From a virus, in the IMG/VR virus record IMGVR_UViG_3300047554_000702, positions 1 through 58,348 of that record: DNA of 58,348 bases. One strand, 5' to 3'. Each line of letters begins with the position of its first letter. Position 1 is the first letter of the stretch. The position numbers and the translations under genes are program-made. Positions 1-7,568 of the stretch are shown here, one piece after another. The notes under the pieces were generated by a model. The model had not been told where the DNA came from and did no database searches. It saw nothing but the letters and a program-made list of their open reading frames with translations.

Positions 1-104
1 CCCTACGGCACCTGCCGAGCCCGCAGGATCGATCACGCTCGCCTGCCCTACGGCACCTGCCGAGCCCGCAGGATCGATCACGCTCGCCTGCCCTACGGCA
101 ACTG
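1..104. repeat. Terminal 45-bp tandem repeat, left copy array
   Basis: Two full 45-bp units (1-45, 46-90) are followed by a 14-bp partial third unit whose last part reads GGCAACTG. Each unit contains the dyad CCTGC-N7-GCAGG followed directly by the palindrome GATCGATC. The same unit occurs at 58262-58348, so the window ends are redundant. If the molecule is circular or end-joined, the true array holds at least four units. Possible roles are a packaging, resolution or protein-binding site; none can be chosen from sequence alone. Confidence 0.9.
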
Positions 105-233
105 GCAATCTAAGCCCCTTCGCGATGCGTGAAATGGCAGCTATTGCGACGCAATCGCAGAACAGAAACAGAACGACGCAACAAAATTACGCCTACATTT
201 GTAGATGTTGCGCTCAACGACCCGAAAATTGCT

Positions 234-338
234 TCAGGGGGGAAGCAATGCCACTCAGGGGGGAAGCAATGCCACTCAGGGGGGAAGCAATGCCACTCAG
301 GGGGGAAGCAATGCCACTCAGGGGGGAAGCAATGCCGC
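234..338 (+). repeat. Five 21-bp tandem repeats with Shine-Dalgarno/ATG-like core
   Basis: Five head-to-tail 21-bp units start at 234, 255, 276, 297 and 318. All share the core AGGGGGGAAGCAATG; the last unit ends GCCGC instead of GCCAC. The core looks like a ribosome binding site followed by ATG, yet the ATGs lead only into the repeats. Because 21 is a multiple of three, frames through the array stay open and would encode repeated RGEAMPL or GGKQCHS peptides, which I do not regard as genes. Iteron or regulatory repeat is the likelier reading. Confidence 0.85.
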
Positions 339-340
339 AA

Positions 341-369
341 TTGACGCAATGCAATTCGTGTGGTAAGTT
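341..369 (+). promoter_or_regulatory. Candidate promoter of the left plus-strand operon
   Basis: TTGACG at 341-346, a 17-bp spacer and TAAGTT at 364-369. The predicted start near 376 leaves a short leader carrying AGGAG at 384-388 before the GTG at 399. The -10 coincides with the recurrent GGTAAGTTTT motif (362-371) seen at other intergenic sites of this genome. The -35 is good and the -10 is weak. Confidence 0.45.
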
Positions 370-398
370 TTCTTCAATTGAACAGGAGTGATTCGCAC

Positions 399-917
399 GT
401 GACCCAAGCAAATCTCATCACCAAATTCAACGCCTCGATCGTCCTAGACGTGCGCCGCGCTCGTGACACTTGGTGCGTCTATGAGCACCAGGTCGTCATG
501 CAACCAGGTGAACCACCCGAAACGATATTCATCGGCGCGTGCCGTGTGATCGATGTGTACGATATGGTTGATGCTCGATCGAACAGCGAATGGCAGAACA
601 TCTTTGCCAACGGTGGACAGGTGCTCATCAATATCATCGGCACGACGTTGAACCGTGTCGATGCAATGCGCACTGCGTCGGAAATGACCAAAACCGCACC
701 GGTTATCCCGCGCTGCAACCTTCTCGGACACAACCTGCGCAGTCAGCGTCGCCCGATCCTATGTCTGAACAACAACGTCCGATATGAAACACAGCTGCAC
801 GCATCGGCAGATCTTGGGATACACGCCAGTTCGATCAGCCGACACATGCGCGGTCAAGCGAGCCATGCCCAGGGCTACAAATTCATCTACGCTGTCGATC
901 GGAAGGACGAGGCATGA
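399..917 (+). CDS. Phage protein with C-terminal HTH module of the NUMOD type
   Basis: 172 aa from the GTG at 399, chosen because AGGAG lies at 384-388; an upstream ATG at 360 has no such site and lies before the predicted transcript start. The last 45 residues run from a hydrophobic ILCLNNN strand through a YETQLHASADLGIHASSISRH helix pair to YKFIYA. This is the pattern of the small DNA-binding module found in homing endonucleases and stand-alone phage proteins. The N-terminal part has no recognisable domain or nuclease motif. First gene of the left operon; its stop overlaps the next start (ATGA). A DNA-binding role is inference. Confidence 0.75.
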   Translation: MTQANLITKFNASIVLDVRRARDTWCVYEHQVVMQPGEPPETIFIGACRVIDVYDMVDARSNSEWQNIFANGGQVLINIIGTTLNRVDAMRTASEMTKTAPVIPRCNLLGHNLRSQRRPILCLNNNVRYETQLHASADLGIHASSISRHMRGQASHAQGYKFIYAVDRKDEA

Positions 918-1222
918 CCACCCGCGAAGAACTCAAGGCACTGGCGGAGACTGTGCAGAAGCTGACGGGGCCGTGCCACGCAACCGATTGTGCGATTGAG
1001 CACATTGTTTGCCCGCGCTGGACTGGCGAGGGCGCTCCAAAGCCATACACCGCCTCACTCGACGCGGCCATGTCGCTGGCTGACGGTGGACGGGTTGTCG
1101 AGATATTGCTGAACGCGGTCAATGCGAACGGCCACGAACATGGATGGGTAGAAGCCTTGCCCCGCTACGTCACAGCCGCCGCCCTTCTCGCCCGCGCCGA
1201 ACAGATGGGAGAGGGGGCATGA
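914..1222 (+). CDS. Hypothetical phage protein, ABA-sandwich-like
   Basis: 102 aa, translationally coupled to the preceding gene by ATGA at 914-917. The central stretch (PYTASLDAAMSLADGG) and the end (LPRYVTAAALLARAEQ) resemble a common small family of proteobacterial phage and prophage proteins with a phage ABA sandwich domain. Several Cys and His residues near the N-terminus (CHATDCAIEHIVC) could bind a metal. Function unknown. Confidence 0.7.
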   Translation: MTTREELKALAETVQKLTGPCHATDCAIEHIVCPRWTGEGAPKPYTASLDAAMSLADGGRVVEILLNAVNANGHEHGWVEALPRYVTAAALLARAEQMGEGA

Positions 1223-1740
1223 GCGGGCGCGTTATCGAAGGCTATGCCGCCATCTTCAACATCCCCGACAAAGTGAACGACACTATTTTGCCGGGCGCGT
1301 TCAAGCGGACTTTGGGAGAAAGGAAGCCTGACTTTCGGCTTGATCATTTCGGCGGTTGCGCCGGTGAGATTATTGAGGCCCGCGAAGATGAAGAAGGGCT
1401 TTTCGTTAAAGCCCGACTTGATCGAGACGTGGGCGACATTGACGGCCTTAGCATTGGGTTTGTTGCTCAACGCACAAAGCGCGGCAAAAACTGGCGCAAA
1501 CTTTATGACGTTGATCTGATTGAAGTTAGCGTTTGCGCCGATCCCATCCATCCGCTTGCTCGTTTCAGGGACGCGCCCTCAATTGAACAAGACGACTTCG
1601 CGCCCCGTGATGCTGTGAAGGCGCTGGCGTGGGTAATCCTCGGGATTGTCGCTGGTTCCTACGCCCTTGCAGCGTGGGCATTGGCGGGATGGCCGAGCGT
1701 CTGGGCCTTTGCTGTGGAGGCGTTCCCATGCGCCTCGTGA
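1219..1740 (+). CDS. HK97-type prohead protease domain with C-terminal membrane segment
   Basis: 173 aa starting at the coupled ATG 1219. Residues 5-115 follow the peptidase U35 (HK97 prohead protease) pattern: IEGYAAIF at the start, PGAFKRTL, a DHFGG segment supplying the expected catalytic His, DIDGLSIGF supplying the expected Ser, and VDLIEVSVCADP near the end. After about residue 125 comes a hydrophobic stretch (AVKALAWVILGIVAGSY and onward) predicted to span the membrane, which is not part of the normal family architecture. The gene sits about 43 kb from the coat gene, on the other strand and among accessory genes. The coat protein here is P22-like, a type that usually needs no such protease. 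It may be a captured or repurposed protease. Confidence 0.8.
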   Translation: MSGRVIEGYAAIFNIPDKVNDTILPGAFKRTLGERKPDFRLDHFGGCAGEIIEAREDEEGLFVKARLDRDVGDIDGLSIGFVAQRTKRGKNWRKLYDVDLIEVSVCADPIHPLARFRDAPSIEQDDFAPRDAVKALAWVILGIVAGSYALAAWALAGWPSVWAFAVEAFPCAS

Positions 1741-1826
1741 CAGCCCTGCAATGCGTGACGGGCGGCGTCCTGATGCTGTTCCCGATATTCCTGCCGATGC
1801 TGGCGATGATTCTGAAGGAGATTTGA
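1728..1826 (+). CDS. Small membrane peptide
   Basis: 32 aa, overlapping the end of the protease gene in another frame. GGAGG at 1716-1720 sits 7 bp before the ATG. The peptide is almost entirely one hydrophobic helix (VTGGVLMLFPIFLPMLAMIL) with a short charged end (KEI). Its stop is next to the next gene's ribosome binding site. Function unknown. Confidence 0.5.
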   Translation: MRLVTALQCVTGGVLMLFPIFLPMLAMILKEI

Positions 1827-1827
1827 T

Positions 1828-2292
1828 GTGAGAGGTTTTGCTTCAATTGGCCTGCATTGCCCGAAAACAGGGCACAACGTAGGAGCCGTTTTACGGGCCG
1901 CTCAATGCTATGGCGCAGCGGCGGTGGTAATCAGCGGCGAACGGGTCAACCGCACGCACATCAAGGCCGCGACCAATACCCTGCAATCCCACCGGCACAT
2001 TCCTGTGCTGCGTGGTGATCTGCGCGAGCTAGTGCCTTATGGTGCGGTGCCCGTCGCGGTCGATCTTGTCGAAGGCGCGGAAAGCCTGATTGACTTTGAG
2101 CATCCGCATTCGGCGTTTTACGTGTTCGGGCCTGAAGATGGAACGCTTGGCAAAGCTACGCTTGATTGGTGCCCTCGTCGCGTGATGGTACCTACTGCGT
2201 TTTGCATGAACCTTGCCGCTACCGTCAACGTCATTCTCTATGACCGCCTTGCCAAACAGCACCGGCGGGTTGCCGAAAGGATCGCAGCATGA
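1828..2292 (+). CDS. SpoU/TrmH-family RNA 2'-O-methyltransferase
   Basis: 154 aa from GTG 1828 with AAGGAG at 1815-1820. All three SpoU motifs are visible: NVGAVLRAAQCYGA near residues 17-30, VFGPEDGTLGK near 99-109, and MVPTAFCMNLAATVNVILYDRL near 120-141. These build the SAM-binding trefoil knot of tRNA and rRNA ribose methylases. No extra substrate-recognition domain is present, so it resembles the compact TrmL type, and the substrate cannot be named. It may keep tRNAs functional during infection. Coupled to the next gene by ATGA. Confidence 0.85.
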   Translation: MRGFASIGLHCPKTGHNVGAVLRAAQCYGAAAVVISGERVNRTHIKAATNTLQSHRHIPVLRGDLRELVPYGAVPVAVDLVEGAESLIDFEHPHSAFYVFGPEDGTLGKATLDWCPRRVMVPTAFCMNLAATVNVILYDRLAKQHRRVAERIAA

Positions 2293-2990
2293 CCCACCCC
2301 GCCAGCGAACTGGACGCGGAAATCCAGAAGACCGAAGCCCGCCTCGCCGAATTGCAGGCCCAGCGGGAGGCGTTGGCAGTTGACCCGTTGCTGATTGAGG
2401 CGCGGGAGTTTGCTGCAAAGGCTTGCGAGGTTGAACAATTGTTTGGCACCGCAAAAGACATTCGTTCCGGGGGATTTGATTGCCTCCCGAGCGTTCAATC
2501 TGCCCTCGCAGCCCTTCGCAGCCGCACGGCCCTCGCCCCGCGCCCGGAGGTTGATGAGGGGTGGGTTGACGATGTGGCAAAGCGGTGCGCCGAGAATGCT
2601 GCCGCAGCTACCGGCAATCATCCCTTGAGCAATGCGGCTGCTGTTGCGTTCAATGCGCGCACCCTCGCCATCCGCGAGACCCTCACCCGCGCGCCGGGGA
2701 TAAGCTGGCCGGGGGGAAGGCCGCAAGAACACTGGACGGTTGTAGGCGCAATAAAAAGCGCAAGAGCCTTGATCGAGGCCGGTAACGACCTTTGTTTTGC
2801 TGCTGAAACTTCGGGCGGCACAGCGGGGCGTGACGCAGCCTTGTACGCAGCAATCGCGCAATGGGCAGCAGAGCGCGACAAACAAAAGCAGGTGCTGCGC
2901 ATCATTGAACTTGAAGGTGACAGTCCAGAGATAGGGGCAGGTTCGCCTGACCATCCTCTGCGCGAACACATGACGGGAGCCGCGTCATGA
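2289..2990 (+). CDS. Hypothetical protein with N-terminal coiled coil
   Basis: 233 aa. Residues 5-35 form a clear heptad-rich helix (ELDAEIQKTEARLAELQAQREAL). The remainder is Ala-rich and mostly helical, with no motif I recognise. It is coupled by ATGA on both sides within the left operon. Similar coiled-coil starters occur in many small phage accessory proteins; no function assigned. Confidence 0.7.
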   Translation: MTHPASELDAEIQKTEARLAELQAQREALAVDPLLIEAREFAAKACEVEQLFGTAKDIRSGGFDCLPSVQSALAALRSRTALAPRPEVDEGWVDDVAKRCAENAAAATGNHPLSNAAAVAFNARTLAIRETLTRAPGISWPGGRPQEHWTVVGAIKSARALIEAGNDLCFAAETSGGTAGRDAALYAAIAQWAAERDKQKQVLRIIELEGDSPEIGAGSPDHPLREHMTGAAS

Positions 2991-3352
2991 GCGCGCCCGA
3001 GCAGGTGCAGGTGAGCCGAGCGATTGAACTTTGGTTCTTCCGCGACATCAGCGACGAACAGCGCCGTGCCTTAATCGGTCTAACCTTGGGGGAAGCTGTG
3101 GCTGGCGAAGCGACAAACCATTCATGGCAGCGGCTTTGCTTGAAACGCATCCTACGCCACACCACGCAATCCGACCTGCTGGCGGCGATGCGGGAGGCGG
3201 CTGAGGCACTTAAGCCGTTTGCCTTTGCCGCAGCGCACGCACCCAAGATTGGTAAAAAGCCACACGACTTTGTGTTGACCAGCGAGTTCGACGCAGCCTC
3301 AGCAGCCCTCGCCAAGCTGACCGCCGCGATTGACCAGATGGGAGGCGGGTGA
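2987..3352 (+). CDS. Hypothetical protein
   Basis: 121 aa, coupled to the preceding gene (ATGA at 2987). The second half (LLAAMREAAEALKPFAFAAAHAP...ALAKLTAAIDQM) is the repeated helical pattern common in small alphaproteobacterial prophage proteins. No catalytic or metal motif seen. Coupled to the following small membrane gene. Confidence 0.65.
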   Translation: MSAPEQVQVSRAIELWFFRDISDEQRRALIGLTLGEAVAGEATNHSWQRLCLKRILRHTTQSDLLAAMREAAEALKPFAFAAAHAPKIGKKPHDFVLTSEFDAASAALAKLTAAIDQMGGG

Positions 3353-3459
3353 TGCGGATCATAGTCAAGAAACTCACGCGAGAATTTTGGGACGGCTTCT
3401 TGAGCGGGTGGGCGGCGGCATTTCTGATTGCCTGCTTGATTGTGGGGCTGATCCCCTAA
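3352..3459 (+). CDS. Small single-pass membrane protein
   Basis: 35 aa, coupled to the preceding stop (TGATG at 3350-3354). An N-terminal basic segment (MRIIVKKLTREFW) is followed by one hydrophobic helix (GWAAAFLIACLIVGLIP). Function unknown; membrane location is predicted. Confidence 0.55.
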   Translation: MRIIVKKLTREFWDGFLSGWAAAFLIACLIVGLIP

Positions 3460-3499
3460 CCCCCGCGCACGAACCCGGTGCGCTGATATGGAGAATGTG

Positions 3500-3658
3500 A
3501 TGAACGAACATTGGAAGACATACGCCGCTGACTTCAACGCAATGACCGATGCGGAGATTGAGGCCGAAACCGAACGCGTGCAATCTGAAGTCAATGAACT
3601 CGAAGATTGGCTCGAAGCCGTCGCGTCATGGGAAGCCGCCGGGAAGCCGCGCGCATGA
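3500..3658 (+). CDS. Small acidic helical protein
   Basis: 52 aa from ATG 3500 with GGAG at 3490-3493. Highly charged and helical (DAEIEAETERVQSEVNELEDWLEAV), probably a coiled coil. The same translation-start context (ATATGGAGAA-GTGATG) recurs before the gene at 3801, suggesting local duplication of the initiation region. Function unknown. Confidence 0.6.
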   Translation: MNEHWKTYAADFNAMTDAEIEAETERVQSEVNELEDWLEAVASWEAAGKPRA

Positions 3659-3801
3659 CCGCCCGCTATCAGACCAGCCGCCCGGATCAGTGGACGTGTC
3701 CGCGCCCTACGCCTGATCCGCGCAAGTATGGCGCGATTATGCCTATGGAACAGCCCCGCCTCGGCCTGCTGCGTCGGGTGTTCGGGATATGGAGAACGTG
3801 A
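3655..3801 (+). CDS. Small basic protein
   Basis: 48 aa, coupled by ATGA to the preceding gene. The sequence contains CPRPTPDPRKYG and IMPME, a conserved-looking pattern for tiny phage proteins, and ends with a basic amphipathic segment (RLGLLRRVFGIW). Function unknown. Confidence 0.5.
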   Translation: MTARYQTSRPDQWTCPRPTPDPRKYGAIMPMEQPRLGLLRRVFGIWRT

Positions 3802-4247
3802 TGGAAGAAGAACTTAAGGCGCTACTAGAAAAGGCGCGCAATCACAAGATGACACCCGGTGAACTGTTCGAGCAGCGCGTTTCATTCGTTTACAGTGCGT
3901 GCGGCGAAGGCGAGAGCAAGGAAAGCGTTCGCGCGCTATTGGCGGAAACTTACGGCGACCCGGCTGCATATGAAGCAGAGATCACCTCCCTTCGCGCCGA
4001 GATCGCCAGCCGTGACGCGGCACTGGTGAAGGCGCGGGAGGAACTGACAGAATGCGTGACCTCGCTGGATCGCCTCCAAAGCAATTCCGAAAAGCTACTT
4101 GTCGAAGCGCGTAGAGCGCGGGCTGATGCGTTGGAGGAAGCGGCGGTTGCTGGTTACATTGCCTGCGCTGAAACACGCCATGTTAGGCTAGGGGATAGAG
4201 TTGCCACCGCCATCCGCGCCCTCGCAACGCAGGGGGATGGGGCATGA
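3801..4247 (+). CDS. Hypothetical coiled-coil protein
   Basis: 148 aa. ATG 3801 is preferred over an in-frame ATG at 3789 because GGAG at 3791-3794 is placed correctly for the later start. A central coiled coil (about residues 55-105) is followed by a C-terminal segment DALEEAAVAGYIACAETRH that recurs in alphaproteobacterial phage proteins. Coupled to the next gene. Function unknown. Confidence 0.7.
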   Translation: MEEELKALLEKARNHKMTPGELFEQRVSFVYSACGEGESKESVRALLAETYGDPAAYEAEITSLRAEIASRDAALVKAREELTECVTSLDRLQSNSEKLLVEARRARADALEEAAVAGYIACAETRHVRLGDRVATAIRALATQGDGA

Positions 4248-4528
4248 CGAATAGCATCGTCACCCGCGAACAAGTGATCGCCAAGATGCAGTTCTGGGCG
4301 GATCGCATAAACGAACAGAATGAATATGGTGCGCTCCATATCCTCATCGCGGACGGGAATTGCGATGATGAAAGCCGTGAATTTTGCCGCACCCGGCACA
4401 CCATAACCGCCGACGAAACAGCGTTTCTTGACGGGATCGAAGCCGACTTGACCGAAGAAGCCATTTTCGGAGCATGGGCGCTGGCACAGTATCCGAATAC
4501 CCAAGTTGCAACACAGCCCGAACCCTGA
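4244..4528 (+). CDS. Hypothetical protein
   Basis: 94 aa, acidic, starting at the coupled ATG 4244. It contains three Cys/His-bearing segments (NCDDESREFCRTRHTI), but the spacing does not match a known zinc site. Last convincingly coupled gene of the left plus-strand operon. Confidence 0.65.
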   Translation: MTNSIVTREQVIAKMQFWADRINEQNEYGALHILIADGNCDDESREFCRTRHTITADETAFLDGIEADLTEEAIFGAWALAQYPNTQVATQPEP

Positions 4529-4540
4529 TAAACCCGCCGC

Positions 4541-4786
4541 ATGTCAACAGCGCGCATCATTTCTGACATGCAGCAATCGAAGCAGGTTGTGCATATCGTG
4601 TCGGCCCGGACTGCTCGATCGCTCGTAAAGCGAGGGCTGGTTCGGGCCACTGTGATTCAACCTGCACCGATCGAAGGTGTTGCTGTCAACCTGACCGTGC
4701 TCGGCAAGTCGTACCGCGCTAAGAGCGCAACGTCCGAACAATTGCCCGCGCCTCAGCCGCAGACAGAGTCAGATCCCCCGGCTTGA
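4541..4786 (+). CDS. Hypothetical small protein, weakly supported
   Basis: 81 aa. No clear ribosome binding site. The first two thirds look protein-like (VVHIVSARTARSLVKRGLVRATVI). The last 20 residues are Pro/Gln-rich and lie opposite the end of a minus-strand gene (4719-4862), with which it overlaps by 68 bp tail to tail. One of the two may be wrong in the overlap. Confidence 0.45.
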   Translation: MSTARIISDMQQSKQVVHIVSARTARSLVKRGLVRATVIQPAPIEGVAVNLTVLGKSYRAKSATSEQLPAPQPQTESDPPA

Positions 4787-4862
4787 CCTTCGGGTTTGCA
4801 GGGGTTGCCTTGCGCTCGATCTTGCGCGCCAATGCTTCACGTTTCTGCTTGGGGCTACTCAT
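4719..4862 (-). CDS. Small basic protein downstream of primase
   Basis: 47 aa from the ATG at 4862, overlapping the end of the primase-helicase gene by 8 bp. Lys/Arg-rich N-terminus (MSSPKQKREALARKIERK), then a short helical end (LSAAEARAIVRTL). It is probably co-translated with the primase. It may bind nucleic acid because of its charge, but nothing specific is seen. Confidence 0.55.
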   Translation of the reverse strand: MSSPKQKREALARKIERKATPANPKVKPGDLTLSAAEARAIVRTLRS

Positions 4863-7179
4863 ATCCTTGATCCGTTCCGTACGTGCTGACATCTGCGACA
4901 GCTGCGCGCGAGTATAGCACCCCGCAAAGCGCAACGTCTTCCTGAAAATACGGCCTTAGTTGGCGACCGATCTCACGATAACCCATGCCTTCGAGCACGG
5001 CCCGGACGGCATGAGGCGGTACATTCCCGCGAACAACTTGCCGGTCGCGCAGATGCTTCATTGCTGCCAACTCGGACACCCATCCGGAGCGGAAGCCGGT
5101 GGCACCCGTCTCGACCGCTTCCTGGATGGCACGCTCGATCGGTGAGCGGCTGATTGCCACAGCCTCTGCCCAACTGGTCGTCCGAGGCGCGCGCATGGGT
5201 ATCGCGCCTTTGCCGATCGGATAATTGTGCAAGTAGTGCGAGATGTATTTGTGCCCGTCAGCTTCCAACCAACTGAACAAGCGCTTCATATAATCATCGT
5301 TCATGCCGAGCGCGAACAACATTTCCTCGGTCTGGATCGGGCTAAAGAACATCGCGTAGCGTCGCCCGTTTTTCGACACAGGTACCGCGTCTTTGTAGTT
5401 GGTGAAGAAACCCCAATTCGCAGGGTTGTCTTCCATCTGCTGATCGACACCCTTGGCCTGCACTTCGATCAACTTTTCGGAGATCAGCGGCTTGAGCACT
5501 TCGACCAGGTGACGCTTTTCATCGACGCGTATCTCGTCGGCCAGAATAAACACCTTGTTGCGCATCCACCCGTTGAACTTGCCGCCGCTGTCGCCCAACT
5601 GCTGCGCGTCCGGGAAGTGGACATACGGCAGTCCGATCGCCTGTGTCATAGCGTGCTTGATCACACCTTTGCCGATACCCTCAGCTGATTGGATCACCGG
5701 AGCCCATGGTATCTTGTAACCAGGATAACGAACCACGTGCGCCATCCAGTCGAGCAGGATGCGCAGATCGTTTTCATCGGGAATGATCAGGCGAAGGTGG
5801 TTCAAAAACGGGCTGACATCGCCCTGCAGCATCTCGATCTGTGGTCGGACGTAGGTGTTCACACCTTTACGACCCAGCACATCGGTTACGATCTCACCCG
5901 GCTCTCTGTCTGGCATGAATCGCAGGTGATCGACCTTTGGTACTGCCCATTGTGTCGATCGTGTAGCAGCGCGCCACGGTTCGTCGGTTGTCTTGCCGTC
6001 CGCTGTGATGATGAATTTCTTACCCGCGTAATGCGAACCGTTGAACTTGGTCGAGTCGTAAAGCTGACCGTTGGGTAGCAGCATCTTGCCCAGCGAACCG
6101 ACGAACACGCACCCCTTGAACCATTGCGCGCATTCGAGGTGGGTTAGCATCTCACCCCTGCAATCCAGTTCAGGCGGCTCGGTCTGACCCGCTGGCATGG
6201 GTGGTACACCCCCTGCGACCGGCGCAAGCGGCTGCGGTGACACACCCTCGCCGAATGCGACCACGGCCCGCAGGGACGGCACACGGCGTACCAGCGACGG
6301 CCAGCCCAACTCGGTACGGCGCAGGCTGTTCCACTGCTTGATGTTCTCGCCGATGTCGTTGCGCGTGTAGCGCGCGCACCAATTGGACCACATCGACACG
6401 AGGGTGGCTTCGTCGGTCAACGTCCAGCCCGCCTGCTTGATGGCAGCTGTCACAGCGATCCATTCGCCGCGATCGAGGTCGTTGGGGTCCATGAGATCCA
6501 GCGCACGCTTTAGCCATGCCAGCGACGGCGCGGCTTGGGCAGGGTCACCAAGTTCATGTCGCTCACCCGCACCACCTTCGAGCACCGTCACATGCGCTAC
6601 AGACGCTTCGAGTGCATCAACCGTGAGGGGTTGACCGTAACCGGGCAGCGCGTGGCAGGTGACCAAGTGACCAACCCCATACTTGTGATTGAGCGTGCCA
6701 GGGAGCCGCATGACGCGCGCTGCGTCGATCACGGCCTTGTCACCGTTGTAGGTCTGTCTGAGCCGCCGCTGAAGCCCTGAGAAGCGTTCCAGATCGGACG
6801 GGTAGTGCGTGACCGGCCAATAGACGTGATACTTGCCGGGGCTGCTCAGAACGGCAAACGAGGGCGGCGGCAGGTGCCGACCCGCTGCCTCGTATTGCTG
6901 CTGTGCATCAATGGCGTCGAGATCGATATAATGCGCGCGGATCATCGCCACGTTTTCGAGAGCCCGACCCACCCCGTCCAGAGCAGCGGGGGTCATGAAA
7001 ATGCCGTAGCCATGCTCGTTGTAGCCCTTGATCCACGGCCAGAGGCTGTGCAGGGTGCCGCGATTCGCATGGCCGGGGACGGATTTATCAGTGTCGTGAA
7101 GGGCGCGCAGATCGAGCGGTGTCGTGGCCGGATCGCAGCCGAGCGCTTGGACGAATGCTGTGGCGAGGTCGATGTTCAC
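4855..7179 (-). CDS. Bifunctional primase-polymerase/helicase
   Basis: 774 aa from GTG 7179. The N-terminal half is a prim-pol (AEP) domain: YIDLDAID at 84-91 carries the metal-binding DxD, SSPGKYHVYW at 112-121 supplies the HxxY-type motif, and ARVMRLPGTLNHK at 154-166 the conserved RLPGT. Residues about 220-300 match a PriCT-2 type linker. The C-terminal half is a D5/SF3-like helicase with Walker A SAEGIGKG at 498-505 and Walker B VFILADE at 543-549. This architecture makes primers and unwinds DNA in many phages and plasmids. It is third in a minus-strand operon, coupled (GTGA) to the GIY-YIG gene. Confidence 0.92.
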   Translation of the reverse strand: MNIDLATAFVQALGCDPATTPLDLRALHDTDKSVPGHANRGTLHSLWPWIKGYNEHGYGIFMTPAALDGVGRALENVAMIRAHYIDLDAIDAQQQYEAAGRHLPPPSFAVLSSPGKYHVYWPVTHYPSDLERFSGLQRRLRQTYNGDKAVIDAARVMRLPGTLNHKYGVGHLVTCHALPGYGQPLTVDALEASVAHVTVLEGGAGERHELGDPAQAAPSLAWLKRALDLMDPNDLDRGEWIAVTAAIKQAGWTLTDEATLVSMWSNWCARYTRNDIGENIKQWNSLRRTELGWPSLVRRVPSLRAVVAFGEGVSPQPLAPVAGGVPPMPAGQTEPPELDCRGEMLTHLECAQWFKGCVFVGSLGKMLLPNGQLYDSTKFNGSHYAGKKFIITADGKTTDEPWRAATRSTQWAVPKVDHLRFMPDREPGEIVTDVLGRKGVNTYVRPQIEMLQGDVSPFLNHLRLIIPDENDLRILLDWMAHVVRYPGYKIPWAPVIQSAEGIGKGVIKHAMTQAIGLPYVHFPDAQQLGDSGGKFNGWMRNKVFILADEIRVDEKRHLVEVLKPLISEKLIEVQAKGVDQQMEDNPANWGFFTNYKDAVPVSKNGRRYAMFFSPIQTEEMLFALGMNDDYMKRLFSWLEADGHKYISHYLHNYPIGKGAIPMRAPRTTSWAEAVAISRSPIERAIQEAVETGATGFRSGWVSELAAMKHLRDRQVVRGNVPPHAVRAVLEGMGYREIGRQLRPYFQEDVALCGVLYSRAAVADVSTYGTDQGYE

Positions 7180-7568
7180 TTTGAACCGCGATTGTACATG
7201 GTGTTCATCAAAGGTTTCTCGACTCGAATCGCTTCGCGTTCTGCTTCGATTGCTGCCGCTCTATTCGGTAGCGTCTCAATCGTAACAACGGCTATGTGTT
7301 GAAACCAAGGCGAGTGGATAGCGTGATCAACTAAGCGACGCCAAGCAGAATAAGAAAGACCAATGTACAGAAGGCGACCCTCTTTATCGTAATGACGATA
7401 CAATTGTGTCGGATCACTGTGACACTTGTTATTTCTGTGCCCAGCGTATCGCTTCTGCTTTTTTTGAAACTCAATGATGCAGGCTTTGCATCTAGGGAGT
7501 TCTTTTCGGTGAGTTTCATTGACCTTGCAATCACGACACATGCGGGGTGAATTCAACCACATCTTCAT
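7176..7568 (-). CDS. GIY-YIG family protein with zinc-ribbon N-terminus
   Basis: 130 aa. The N-terminus has CRDC and CKAC pairs about 16 residues apart, a probable zinc ribbon. From residue 57 comes a GIY-YIG fold: LYRHYDKEGRLLYIG, then SAWRRLVDHA with the Arg helix, and a final EREAIRVEKPLMN with the expected Glu and Asn. The first tyrosine motif is degenerate (LYRHY). It could be a homing endonuclease or a domesticated nuclease; small GIY-YIG genes of this kind are common beside phage replication genes. Coupled to both neighbours. Confidence 0.75.
   Translation of the reverse strand: MKMWLNSPRMCRDCKVNETHRKELPRCKACIIEFQKKQKRYAGHRNNKCHSDPTQLYRHYDKEGRLLYIGLSYSAWRRLVDHAIHSPWFQHIAVVTIETLPNRAAAIEAEREAIRVEKPLMNTMYNRGSK

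Noticed and set aside
234-338. CRISPR array
   Set aside because: The repeats are directly adjacent with no spacers and no cas genes exist.
125-391. Open frames across the 21-bp repeats encoding RGEAMPL or GGKQCHS repeats
   Set aside because: Openness follows from the repeat length being a multiple of three. No ribosome binding site precedes the array, and the predicted promoter lies downstream of it.
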